The notes under the pieces were generated by a model that saw nothing but the letters and a program-made list of their open reading frames with translations, was not told the origin of the DNA and ran no database searches. A program made the position numbers and the translations under genes. Positions 1 through 8,291 of a stretch of DNA of 64,000 nt are shown here, piece by piece (within the stretch, counting starts at the first letter, position 1; every line of letters begins with the position of its first letter). The stretch comes from Paucibacter aquatile (GTDB taxonomy: Bacteria > Pseudomonadota > Gammaproteobacteria > Burkholderiales > Burkholderiaceae_C): the NCBI RefSeq assembly GCF_002885975.1, contig NZ_POSP01000004.1:248001-312000 (forward strand). The letters are read 5' to 3'.

Positions 1-25
1 GATGTGCAGGTCCTGCTTCATGAGG

Positions 26-1096
26 TCACAGGCCCAGGCTGGTTCGCATCTGCTTGAAATTGGCGCGGTCGGCCAGGGTGCCGCTGGTCAGGGTCAGCTT
101 CGGGGGCTCCTTGCCGTTCTTGATCCACTCGAACATGGCGACCGCCGTGTCATAGCCGTGCTTGCGCGGGCTCAGCATGACGGTGGCGACGAAGCCGGTG
201 GGCTCGGCTTTGGAGAACTCGTTGACGGCCGACTGGCTGCCGCCGATGCCCACGCCGATCACGCTGGCGGCCTTGAAGCCCTTGCCCTCGCTGGCGCGCA
301 CGCCGCCGAGCACGGCCTCGTCATTGGGGCCGAAGACCAGCCACTGCTTGAACTTGGGATTCTGGGTCAGGGCCACGGTGGCGGCGTTGAAGGCGTTCTC
401 GGTGTCGGCCTTGGGCATGGGGGCGCTGACGATGTTGGCGGCCGGCAGGCCGGCCTGGGTCAGCACGGCACTGCTGCCATCGGTGCGCTCCTTGGAGGTG
501 CTGAGCTGGTCGTAGGTGACGCGCAGGGCGCCGACCTCGGCCAGCTTCCAGCCGCGCTTTTTCACTTCGGCCAGCAAGGCCTCGCCGACCTGGGCGCCGA
601 TGGCGCCGGCCGAGATGCCGACATGGGCAATCGCCTCGATCGGTTTGCTGGCGCCGTTGACCAGGCGATCGTCCACGCTGATCAGCTTGAGATTGGCCTG
701 GCGCGCGCGCGCCTGCAGGGCCGGGCCCAGCTTCACATCGGGGGCGCAGACGATCATGCCCTGGGCGCGCTGCGCGGCCAGGTTGTCGATGGCGGAGAGC
801 AGCTTGTCGCCATCGGGCGCGGCGATCTTGATCAGGGTGAAGCCCTTGTCCTTGGCGGCCTGCTCGGCATGGCGCCACTCGTCCTGGAACCAGGGCTCGT
901 CGACCTGCTTGATGATGAAACCGATCTTGACCGGCGAAGCGGCATCGGCGGCCAGGGCGGCTGTGCTCAGCAGGCCCGCAGAGAGCAGGGCGGCGCTGCC
1001 GGCCGCCAGGGCCAGGCGGCGGCAGATGGCGCGGCGGGCTGGGGGCAGAGGCAGCGCAGTGGCGGCGTCAGGGCTCGGTGTGGCGGTCGGTTTCAT
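26..1096 (-). CDS. araF: L-arabinose ABC transporter periplasmic substrate-binding protein
   Basis: This 356-residue protein binds L-arabinose (or a closely related pentose or galactose) in the periplasm and delivers it to an AraGH-type ABC importer. The N-terminus has a twin-arginine-like basic stretch followed by a hydrophobic segment ending near ALAA, so it is exported. The mature part begins with the type 1 periplasmic-binding fold (VKIGFIIKQVDEPWFQDEW) and keeps the AraF-like features GFIIKQ, EPWFQ and VFGPNDEAVLGGVRA. The start at 1096 is chosen because GAGGAG lies about 7 nt upstream and the signal peptide begins there; the open frame continues further upstream without support. Any araG and araH genes would lie beyond position 1. 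The gene is divergent from the GH31 glycosidase gene and shares its regulatory region, which suggests that released arabinose or a similar monosaccharide is the sugar imported. Confidence 0.88.
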   Translation of the reverse strand: MKPTATPSPDAATALPLPPARRAICRRLALAAGSAALLSAGLLSTAALAADAASPVKIGFIIKQVDEPWFQDEWRHAEQAAKDKGFTLIKIAAPDGDKLLSAIDNLAAQRAQGMIVCAPDVKLGPALQARARQANLKLISVDDRLVNGASKPIEAIAHVGISAGAIGAQVGEALLAEVKKRGWKLAEVGALRVTYDQLSTSKERTDGSSAVLTQAGLPAANIVSAPMPKADTENAFNAATVALTQNPKFKQWLVFGPNDEAVLGGVRASEGKGFKAASVIGVGIGGSQSAVNEFSKAEPTGFVATVMLSPRKHGYDTAVAMFEWIKNGKEPPKLTLTSGTLADRANFKQMRTSLGL

Positions 1097-1281
1097 CGCA
1101 TGTCTCCTCGGGGTCGGGCCTGCGGGCCCGTGGCGTCTGGATGGTTGGGGCGGGTGCTTCTTGCGCTGTGGCGCCTGCAAGCCGGGGCCGCAGGCGCAGA
1201 GGGCTGGCACGCAGGCCGGAGTTTCGTCTCTTTTGCGACCCGCGCCCGGCACTTCACCCGCAATGCTTCTGTTTAGTGCTT

Positions 1282-1373
1282 GTTTCTTTCGAAACGAAAC
1301 CTTTAACTTTCGAAATTGCCGGCCAATTGCCGTCCCGTGACAGCAACATCGGCTCAGAACAAAACTTTCGAAG
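1282..1373. promoter_or_regulatory. Repeated TTTCGAAA-type boxes in the divergent araF/GH31 control region
   Basis: Three boxes with a TTCGAA core lie in about 90 bp: GTTTCTTTCGAAACGAAAC at 1282-1300, TTTCGAAA at 1308-1315 and CTTTCGAAG at 1365-1373. The first contains the inverted repeat GTTTC-tttc-GAAAC. Spaced repeats of TTTCG/CGAAA are typical of operators for DeoR-type sugar regulators, and palindromes are typical of LacI-type regulators. The positions between the two divergent genes suit an operator controlling both. No regulator gene for this locus lies inside the window, so the cognate protein is unknown. The rest of 1097-1676 holds no convincing gene. Confidence 0.45.
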
Positions 1374-1481
1374 CAAGAATGTATCAATAAAAATCTTTCT
1401 TTTCACAAGTCCGGCAAGAATTTCCGCTAGTGGTTTCTACTGAATTTGTCTTTTTCGCAGGGGTATTGCTGGTTTTCTTCG

Positions 1482-1510
1482 TTGACATCTTGCTTTGTGC
1501 TGCATAGAGT
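1482..1510 (+). promoter_or_regulatory. Sigma70-type promoter of the GH31-led operon
   Basis: A perfect -35 box TTGACA (1482-1487) is followed after exactly 17 nt by TAGAGT (1505-1510), a 4/6 match to the -10 consensus. Transcription would start near 1517 and give an untranslated leader of about 160 nt before the GH31 start at 1677. The TTTCGAAA-type boxes lie 110-200 bp upstream. Confidence 0.6.
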
Positions 1511-1676
1511 CTTTCCATTGCTTTCGATTTGCGCAAACGAGCGAAGGGCTCGCGGCGCAGACGGAAAAGGCCGTTCACCCGGGCGGCCTCACCCACACAC
1601 CGCAAACCCGGCCGCGCCAGTTCCAAAGGCGGCAGCGAGGATTTGCAGGACGTCGTTGATTCAGAGGGATATGCAG

Positions 1677-4600
1677 ATGGTCAAGAACCGCTTACCGCAG
1701 CCGACGCTGCCAAGCCATGCGCCAAGCACCGCGCTGCGCACGCCGGCCTTGGCCCTGGCTGTGCTCCAGGTCTGCGGTGGCCTGCTGCTGGCTGCGGCTG
1801 AGGTGGCGGCGGCGCCGCTGGGTGCGCTGCGCGAGATTCAGGCCGTGCCGGCTTCCGCCACGCCGGCGCCGGGCGAAGGCCTGCAGCAGTGGGATCTGCG
1901 CACCGACAGCAAGATGCGTCTGCGCATCAGCCTGCTCAAGCCCGATGTGCTGCGCCTCTGGGCCGGGGCCAAGGATCAGCTGCAGTCCGCCGGTGACAAG
2001 GCGGCGCCCATCGTCATCGAGACGGTCAGCCAGCCGGTGGCCCACAGCTGGAGCGATCAGGGCGACCACCACCTGCTCAAGACCGAGGCCCTGGCCCTGC
2101 GCGTCTACAAAAAGCCCTTGCGCCTGGCGCTGTACAAGGCCGACAACCGCAGCCTGCTCTGGCAGGAAACCCAAAGCCTGGACATCGCCGACAAGCTCAG
2201 CGTGCAGACCTTGAGCAGCCAAAAGGACGAACGTTTCTTCGGCGGTGGCCAGCAGAATGGCCGTTATGAGTTCAAGGGCAAGCAGCTTGAGGTTTCGTAC
2301 TCGGGCGGCTGGGAAGAGGGCGATCGGCCCAGCCCCGCGCCCTTCCTGATGAGCTCGCGCGGCTGGGGCATGCTGCGCAACACCTGGAGCAATGGCAGCT
2401 ACGACCTGCGTTCGCCCGAGCAGATCTCGCTGCAGCACCAGGAGGGTCGCTTCGACGCCTTCTTCTTCGTTGGCCCCAGTATTCGCGAGGTGCTGGCCCG
2501 CTACACCGAGCTGACCGGCCGTGCCCGGCTGCTGCCACGCTGGGCCTACGAATATGGTGACGCCGATTGCTACAACGACGGCGACAACGTCAAGAAGCCC
2601 GGCACCGTGCCCAAGGGCTGGAGTGATGGCCCGACCGGCAAGACACCCGATGTGCTGAACTCGGTGGCGCGCAAGTACCGCGAGCACGACATGCCCGGCG
2701 GCTGGATCCTGCCCAACGATGGCTACGGCTGCGGCTACACCGACCTGCCCGATGTCGTGACGGGCCTGGCCGATCTGGGCTTCCGCACCGGCTTGTGGAC
2801 CGAGAACGGCGTGGACAAGATCAAGTGGGAAGTCGGCACCGCCGGCAGCCGTGCGCAGAAGCTGGACGTGGCCTGGACGGGCCAGGGCTACCAGTTCGCC
2901 ATGGACGCCAACCAGTCGGCTTTCCAGGGCATTCTCGACAACTCCGACGCGCGGCCTTTTTTGTGGACCGTGATGGGTTGGGCCGGCATCCAGCGCTATG
3001 CCGTGACCTGGACCGGCGACCAGAGCAGCAGCTGGGACTACATCCGCTGGCACATCCCGACCCTGATCGGCTCTGGCCTTTCGGGCCAGGTCTATGCCAC
3101 CGGCGACGTGGACGCCATCTTCGGCGGCAGCCCCGAGACCTACACCCGCGACCTGCAGTGGAAGACCTTCACCCCTGTGCTGATGGGCATGAGTGGCTGG
3201 GCCGAGGCGGCGCGCAAACACCCCTGGGCCTACGAGGAACCCTACCGCAGCATCAACCGCAAGTACTTGAAGCTCAAGATGCGCTTGACGCCGTACATGT
3301 ACACCCTGGCCCATGAGGCCGAGGTCAGCGGCGCGCCCCTGGTGCGCGGCCTGATGTGGGACCACCCGCAAGACCCGGCTGCCTTCACCGAGGCGCACAA
3401 ATACCAGTTCCTGCTCGGCCGTGATCTGCTGGTGGCGCCGGTCTTTCGCAGCCAGGCCGCCTCGGGCGGCTGGCGCAAGAACATCCACCTGCCGCAAGGC
3501 CTTTGGTTCGACTATTGGGACGGCCGCAGCGTGCGCGCGCCCGAGGCCGGCCGCACGATCGATCTGCAGGTCGGCCTGGACAAGCTGCCCGTCTTTGTGC
3601 GCGGCGGCGCCATCCTGCCGCTCTACCCGGAAAGCCTGTACGACGGCGAAAAGCCCAAGGACGAGCTGGGCCTGGACCTCTATCCCCACGGAGAATCGAG
3701 CTTCACTTTGTACGAGGACGATGGCCTGACCCGCCAGTACCGCGAACAGGGCAAGAGCAGCCGACAGCTCATCCGCATGAGCGCGCCGCTGGATGGCGCC
3801 GGCGATGTGCGGGTGGAGGTCGGCGCGGTCGAGGGCGAGTACGCCGGCCAGCTGGCGCAGCGCCGCCTGGCCCTGAGCGTGCACACCCGCGTCAAGCCGG
3901 CTTCCGTGGAATTGGGCGGTCAGGTTCTGCCTGAGCTGGCCGATGCCCAGGCCTTGCAAGCGGCCAGCCAGGGCTGGTTCTTCGATGCGGCCGACCGCTT
4001 CGGCACGGTGCAGATCAAGACCGGCCCGCGCTCCATCCGCCAGTCGGCCAGCTTCCTGTTGAAGATCGCCGCGGGCAGCGTGCTGGCCGGCAGCGAGGAT
4101 TTCCCGGCCGCCCCGGTGCTGGGCCGCCAGGTGCCGGTGGACAGCCTGACCGTGGTCAACCGCCCGGCCGAAGAGCCGGGCCACCACATCGAGCGTGCGT
4201 TTGACGGCAAGCCCGAGACCTGGTTCCGCACCACCCGCAACCAGGCCATGAAGGCCGGGCCGCATGAATGGGTGCTGGGCCTGGGCGAGCGCCGCCTGAT
4301 CGACGGCATCGAGATCGCGCCGCGCAATGACAAGAACTGGAAGTACGGCCAGGTTCGCGACTTCGAGGTCTACATGGGCGACAACAACGGCGACTGGGGC
4401 GCCCCGGTGCTGGCTGGCCGCCTGCCGCTGAAGGAGGGCCTGCAGACCCTCAACTTCCCCAAGCCGGCCGCCGGCCGCCTGCTGCGTTTCCGCGTGCTGA
4501 GCACGCACAACAAGGTGGCCGATGCCGCTGCTGACGGGGCCGCGGCCGAAACGGGCGGCGAAGCAGCTGCCAAAGCCTTCAATGCCTTGCTGCCCAGCGA

Positions 4601-5141
4601 GGTCGAGCCCATCGCCTTGTCGGAGTTCCATGTGCTCGAACATCGTGCTGCCGAAGGCGCCGCCGAGCAGCAGCGTTACCTCTCCGAGCTGCCGGCCGTC
4701 GGCGCCGCACGCCGCGACCGACCAGCCAGCGCCGCCGCGCAGATGCGCATGAACGGCCTGCAGTTCCACAAGGGCTTGGGCGTGGGCGCCAGCAGCCGCC
4801 TGGACTTCAGCCTCAGCGGCCGCTGGAACCTGTTCCGTGCTGACCTTGGTGTGGACGACAGCTGCCGCAGCTTTGGCGGCCTGCAGTTCCAGGTCTGGGG
4901 CGATGGCCGCCTGCTCTACGACAGCGGCCGCATCCAGGCACCGGCCGTGGTCAAACCCGAGCTCGATGTGCGGGGGCTTAAACATCTGAGCCTGCGCACC
5001 CTGCGCGCCACCGGCAGCCAGGCCCACAAGGTCTGCGCCAACTGGGCCAATGCTTCCTTGCTGGGCTTGGAAGGCGCCACCGTGAGTTTCGACGCGACGC
5101 CCTCAAGGCCGTCGCGAGCGGAAAACGCAGCACCGCGCTGA
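1677..5141 (+). CDS. Secreted GH31 family alpha-glycosidase with C-terminal F5/8-type and NPCBM carbohydrate-binding domains
   Basis: This large exported glycoside hydrolase of family 31 has 1154 residues from the chosen ATG. That ATG has AGAGGG about 8 nt upstream; an in-frame ATG at 1671 sits too close to the same site. After a hydrophobic signal segment (to about residue 45) comes the N-terminal beta-sandwich, then the (beta/alpha)8 barrel from about residue 285 (WAYEYGDADCYNDGD). The nucleophile motif KLDVAWTG is near residue 395 and the acid/base motif WTGDQSSSWDY near 445. A proximal C-terminal sheet with RGGAILPLY follows, then a discoidin-like domain (about 820-945, with AFDGKPETWFRT) and an NPCBM-like domain (about 995-1133). 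GH31 includes alpha-glucosidases, xylosidases and galactosidases; the sequence alone does not settle the substrate. It leads a cluster with a TonB-dependent receptor, GH109 and GH35, so it probably trims side chains of an imported plant or microbial glycan. Confidence 0.85.
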   Translation: MVKNRLPQPTLPSHAPSTALRTPALALAVLQVCGGLLLAAAEVAAAPLGALREIQAVPASATPAPGEGLQQWDLRTDSKMRLRISLLKPDVLRLWAGAKDQLQSAGDKAAPIVIETVSQPVAHSWSDQGDHHLLKTEALALRVYKKPLRLALYKADNRSLLWQETQSLDIADKLSVQTLSSQKDERFFGGGQQNGRYEFKGKQLEVSYSGGWEEGDRPSPAPFLMSSRGWGMLRNTWSNGSYDLRSPEQISLQHQEGRFDAFFFVGPSIREVLARYTELTGRARLLPRWAYEYGDADCYNDGDNVKKPGTVPKGWSDGPTGKTPDVLNSVARKYREHDMPGGWILPNDGYGCGYTDLPDVVTGLADLGFRTGLWTENGVDKIKWEVGTAGSRAQKLDVAWTGQGYQFAMDANQSAFQGILDNSDARPFLWTVMGWAGIQRYAVTWTGDQSSSWDYIRWHIPTLIGSGLSGQVYATGDVDAIFGGSPETYTRDLQWKTFTPVLMGMSGWAEAARKHPWAYEEPYRSINRKYLKLKMRLTPYMYTLAHEAEVSGAPLVRGLMWDHPQDPAAFTEAHKYQFLLGRDLLVAPVFRSQAASGGWRKNIHLPQGLWFDYWDGRSVRAPEAGRTIDLQVGLDKLPVFVRGGAILPLYPESLYDGEKPKDELGLDLYPHGESSFTLYEDDGLTRQYREQGKSSRQLIRMSAPLDGAGDVRVEVGAVEGEYAGQLAQRRLALSVHTRVKPASVELGGQVLPELADAQALQAASQGWFFDAADRFGTVQIKTGPRSIRQSASFLLKIAAGSVLAGSEDFPAAPVLGRQVPVDSLTVVNRPAEEPGHHIERAFDGKPETWFRTTRNQAMKAGPHEWVLGLGERRLIDGIEIAPRNDKNWKYGQVRDFEVYMGDNNGDWGAPVLAGRLPLKEGLQTLNFPKPAAGRLLRFRVLSTHNKVADAAADGAAAETGGEAAAKAFNALLPSEVEPIALSEFHVLEHRAAEGAAEQQRYLSELPAVGAARRDRPASAAAQMRMNGLQFHKGLGVGASSRLDFSLSGRWNLFRADLGVDDSCRSFGGLQFQVWGDGRLLYDSGRIQAPAVVKPELDVRGLKHLSLRTLRATGSQAHKVCANWANASLLGLEGATVSFDATPSRPSRAENAAPR

Positions 5142-5244
5142 CGACCCAGCCAGCACCGACCCCACCCACCCTTCACTGACCCCTGTTCGTTGGCAAAAAC
5201 AGGCCAGCCGCGTTGCGGCGTGCCCAAACCTTGGAGATGAGACG

Positions 5245-8202
5245 ATGAGAAAAACGACAAAACTGGTGGCCGTCCTGGCCGCAGCCGGCCTGGCGTCCTG
5301 GGCCCAAGCCCAAACCGCGAACCCGAGCAACAAAGAAGCGGGCGAGAAGCTCGACCGCGTCGAGGTGACCGGCTCCAGCATCAAGCGCATCAACGCCGAG
5401 ACCGCCTCGCCGGTGCAGGTGGTGGACGCCAAGCAGATCGAGAACATGGGCGCCAAGACCCTGCAGCAGGTGCTGGAAAACCTGCCCGCCAATATGCCGG
5501 CGCTGCAGGACTTCCGCTCCATGTTCACCGGCACCGATGGCGCCTCGCAGGCCAATCTGCGCGGCCTCGGTGCGCAGGGCACGCTGATGCTGCTGAACGG
5601 CCGCCGCCTGTCCTTCTACGGCGCACCGGACGGCTTCCAGACCCAGTTCGTCAACATCGACACGATTCCAGCGGCCGCCATCGAGCGCATGGAAATCCTG
5701 ACTGACGGCGCCTCGGCTGTTTACGGCTCGGATGCCGTGGCTGGCGTGATCAATGTGATCACCAAGAAGGAGTTCACCGGCCTGCAGCTGAGTGCCAACA
5801 CCGAAAGCTCGCAGCGCATCAAAGCCTACGGTCAGCATTCGGCCAGCGCGATGTTCGGCTTTGGCGATCTGGCGCGCGACAAGTTCAATGTCTACGGCTC
5901 GGTCAATCTCTACAAGCGTGACACCGTGTCGCCCCAGGACACGCTGGACAAGCGCCCGGCCGGCTACTACATCGACAACCCGAACTACATCAAGAACTTC
6001 CGCATCAGCGACGGCAGCACGCCGGGCGTGCTGAACCCGGGCACCTTGTTCGTGTTCGACAGCAAGAACACCCGCTCCAGCATGGCGGTGCCGGGCTGCA
6101 CCAGCATCGTCACCACCGGCAGCAACACCAGCTGCGCGATCAACAACCTGCCTTACCAGCTGGCCGTGGTGGGCGCCTCGGACCGCGCCACCCTGTTCCT
6201 GAACGGCACCTATGCCGCCAGCCCCGACATGGAGTTCTTCGGCCAGGCCAACTACACCCACATCCAGCTTCACTCGATCAACCGCCCGGCTTTCTTCAAC
6301 AGCGGCTCCAGCAGCAACTGGTTCTCGCGTGACACCGGCACCACGCTGAACACCTTCACTCAGCCTTTCCTGGGCCCCAACAACGTCTACAACAAGCTCA
6401 CGCCTGAGCTCAAGGCCAAGATGGGCGGCGCCGCGGGCCTGACGTATTACCTGCTGGACGATCGGAACCACATTGGCCAGAAGAACGAGGACAACAGCTA
6501 CCGGGTGCTGGGCGGCGTGCGCGGCAGCTTCGGCAAATGGGACTACGAGTCGGCCTTCAGCCTGGCCGGCAGCCACTCGACCCTGTTCCAGACCATCAAC
6601 ACCAGCAAGAAGGGCTTCGAGAAGGCCTTCGGTCCCTACACCGTCGATCCGGTCACCAAGCGCACCTATATTGCTGACAATCCGGCCTACAAGTTCGGCG
6701 AGATCAGCGCATCCAATGCGGCCCTGCTGCGAGAAGCCTTCCCGACCTTCGACATCCATTCCTGGACCCGTCTGGCCACCTGGGACGGCAAGGTCGAGGG
6801 CGAGGTTGCACAGCTCAGCGCGGGCGCCGTGCGTGCGGCTTTCGGTGCCCAGCTGATGCGTGAGGAGTTCTACACCCCGGGTAACCCGGCGGCAGCGGCC
6901 GGTGACATCACCCAGCAGGGCGGCTCCTGGTTCAAGGGCGAGCGCAATGTGGCGGCGCTGTTCAGCGAAGCCATCGTGCCCCTGAGCAAGAACCTGGAGA
7001 TGGACGCTGCCGTGCGTCTGGACAAATACCCCAACTTCGCTGCCAATCTGGCGCCCAAGGTGGGCCTGAAGTACCGAGCCATGCCCGAACTGCTGCTGCG
7101 CGGCACCTATTCGGAAGGCTTCCGTGCGCCCAATCTGGCCGAGTCCGGCAACGGCGGCGTCTTTGCACAGACGGCGGTGCGAGATGGCCTGCGCTGTCTC
7201 GAGACCGATGCAATCGCCAACCTGCTGAAGAAGTCAGCCGTGGCCTCCGAGCGCGAGCGCGGCACCCAGCTCTTCAACAGCAACTGCAACACGGTCGTCG
7301 GTGGTATGACCCCGCCGAACAAGGACCTGCAGCCCGAGAAAGCCAAGATCTCGACCCTGGGGATCGTGTTGCAGCCGCACAAGGACTTCAATGTCTCGGC
7401 CGACTACTTCTTTGTCTCTCGTCGCAACGAGATCGTGCGCGAGGACTTCGGCCGGCTGTTCAAGGAGGCGGTCGAGAAGTACGGCCCGGGCCTGGAAGGC
7501 GCGCCCAATGCCCAGCGTGTGCCGCTGTCCGACAGTGACAAGGCCGTGATGGTGGAAGTGGCCACCATGTGCGCCAACCCGGCCAATGCGGCGGCTTGCG
7601 CGGCCGGAGTGCCAAAGTACTCAGCGGGCAATTTGGCCGGCCTGGTCAACAAGTACTTGAACCGCGGTCGCACCCTGGTGGACGGCTTCGACTTCGATGC
7701 CCAAGGCCGCTTCAGCCTGGGCGACTTTGGTCGCCTGGGTCTGGGCATCAAGACCACCATCATGAACCGCACCATCTACAACTACGACGATGGTGAGGGC
7801 TGGTCGGGCAACTACATCGGTCTGCACAGCAACCCCAAGGTCACGGCCACGCTGAATGCTGACTGGAAGTACCGGGACTTCACGACCAGCGTCTTCGTCA
7901 ACTACACCGGCACCCGCAAGTGGGCCGACTACCCGGGCGACGAGACCTACACGCCGGAAGCTTGCGCGACCAAGGGTGGCGCCCTGACCGCGGACGATTG
8001 CCGCCGCGGCATTCCGTCCTACACCACGGTCAATCTGTCGCTGAACTGGACGCCGATCAAGCACCTGAACCTGGGCCTGAACGTCAAGAACCTGTTCAAC
8101 CGCCAGCCCTACTACGACCCCAACGGCTGGGAAGGCTATGACCACCGCTACAACATCTACGGCCGCATGTTGAGCCTGTCCGCCAGCTACAAGTTCTGGT
8201 GA
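5245..8202 (+). CDS. TonB-dependent outer-membrane receptor (glycan uptake type)
   Basis: This 985-residue outer-membrane receptor probably imports an oligosaccharide using TonB energy. A signal peptide ends at AQA (about residue 23). The plug domain follows with EVTGSSIKRINAETASPVQV, NLRGLGAQGTLMLLNGRR and DGASAVYGSDAVAGVINV, all typical of the sugar-importing TonB-dependent receptors of Proteobacteria. The remainder is a beta-barrel that closes with a final strand ending in the aromatic residues SYKFW, the expected outer-membrane insertion signal. GGAG lies 9 nt before the ATG. It lies 103 bp after the GH31 gene, on the same strand. There is no SusD partner, as expected outside Bacteroidetes. 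The exact ligand is unknown; the neighbouring GH31, GH35 and GH109 enzymes point to a galactose- or arabinose-containing glycan. Confidence 0.9.
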   Translation: MRKTTKLVAVLAAAGLASWAQAQTANPSNKEAGEKLDRVEVTGSSIKRINAETASPVQVVDAKQIENMGAKTLQQVLENLPANMPALQDFRSMFTGTDGASQANLRGLGAQGTLMLLNGRRLSFYGAPDGFQTQFVNIDTIPAAAIERMEILTDGASAVYGSDAVAGVINVITKKEFTGLQLSANTESSQRIKAYGQHSASAMFGFGDLARDKFNVYGSVNLYKRDTVSPQDTLDKRPAGYYIDNPNYIKNFRISDGSTPGVLNPGTLFVFDSKNTRSSMAVPGCTSIVTTGSNTSCAINNLPYQLAVVGASDRATLFLNGTYAASPDMEFFGQANYTHIQLHSINRPAFFNSGSSSNWFSRDTGTTLNTFTQPFLGPNNVYNKLTPELKAKMGGAAGLTYYLLDDRNHIGQKNEDNSYRVLGGVRGSFGKWDYESAFSLAGSHSTLFQTINTSKKGFEKAFGPYTVDPVTKRTYIADNPAYKFGEISASNAALLREAFPTFDIHSWTRLATWDGKVEGEVAQLSAGAVRAAFGAQLMREEFYTPGNPAAAAGDITQQGGSWFKGERNVAALFSEAIVPLSKNLEMDAAVRLDKYPNFAANLAPKVGLKYRAMPELLLRGTYSEGFRAPNLAESGNGGVFAQTAVRDGLRCLETDAIANLLKKSAVASERERGTQLFNSNCNTVVGGMTPPNKDLQPEKAKISTLGIVLQPHKDFNVSADYFFVSRRNEIVREDFGRLFKEAVEKYGPGLEGAPNAQRVPLSDSDKAVMVEVATMCANPANAAACAAGVPKYSAGNLAGLVNKYLNRGRTLVDGFDFDAQGRFSLGDFGRLGLGIKTTIMNRTIYNYDDGEGWSGNYIGLHSNPKVTATLNADWKYRDFTTSVFVNYTGTRKWADYPGDETYTPEACATKGGALTADDCRRGIPSYTTVNLSLNWTPIKHLNLGLNVKNLFNRQPYYDPNGWEGYDHRYNIYGRMLSLSASYKFW

Positions 8203-8210
8203 TCTGGTGT

Positions 8211-8231
8211 GGCCGGGGCAGTGCCCCGGCC
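8211..8231 (+). terminator. Stem-loop directly after the TonB receptor gene (weak terminator or mRNA-stabilising hairpin)
   Basis: GGCCGGGGC and GCCCCGGCC form a perfect 9-bp stem with a 3-nt loop, 8 nt after the receptor stop codon. The sequence after it is only moderately T-rich (no clean run), so partial termination or 3'-end protection of the upstream message is more likely than full termination. Confidence 0.4.
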
Positions 8232-8291
8232 CGCCTTCCTGTTTCTCGACGTGCCCGGCTTGTGCCACGGACGTCTGTTGCGAGAACTGCC

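Noticed and set aside
1692..5027. Reverse-strand open frame of 1111 codons opposite the GH31 gene
   Set aside because: It is a mirror of the GH31 codons in GC-rich DNA; the sequence is Ala/Gly/Arg/Gln-rich with no domain and no ribosome binding site, while the forward frame has full family motifs.
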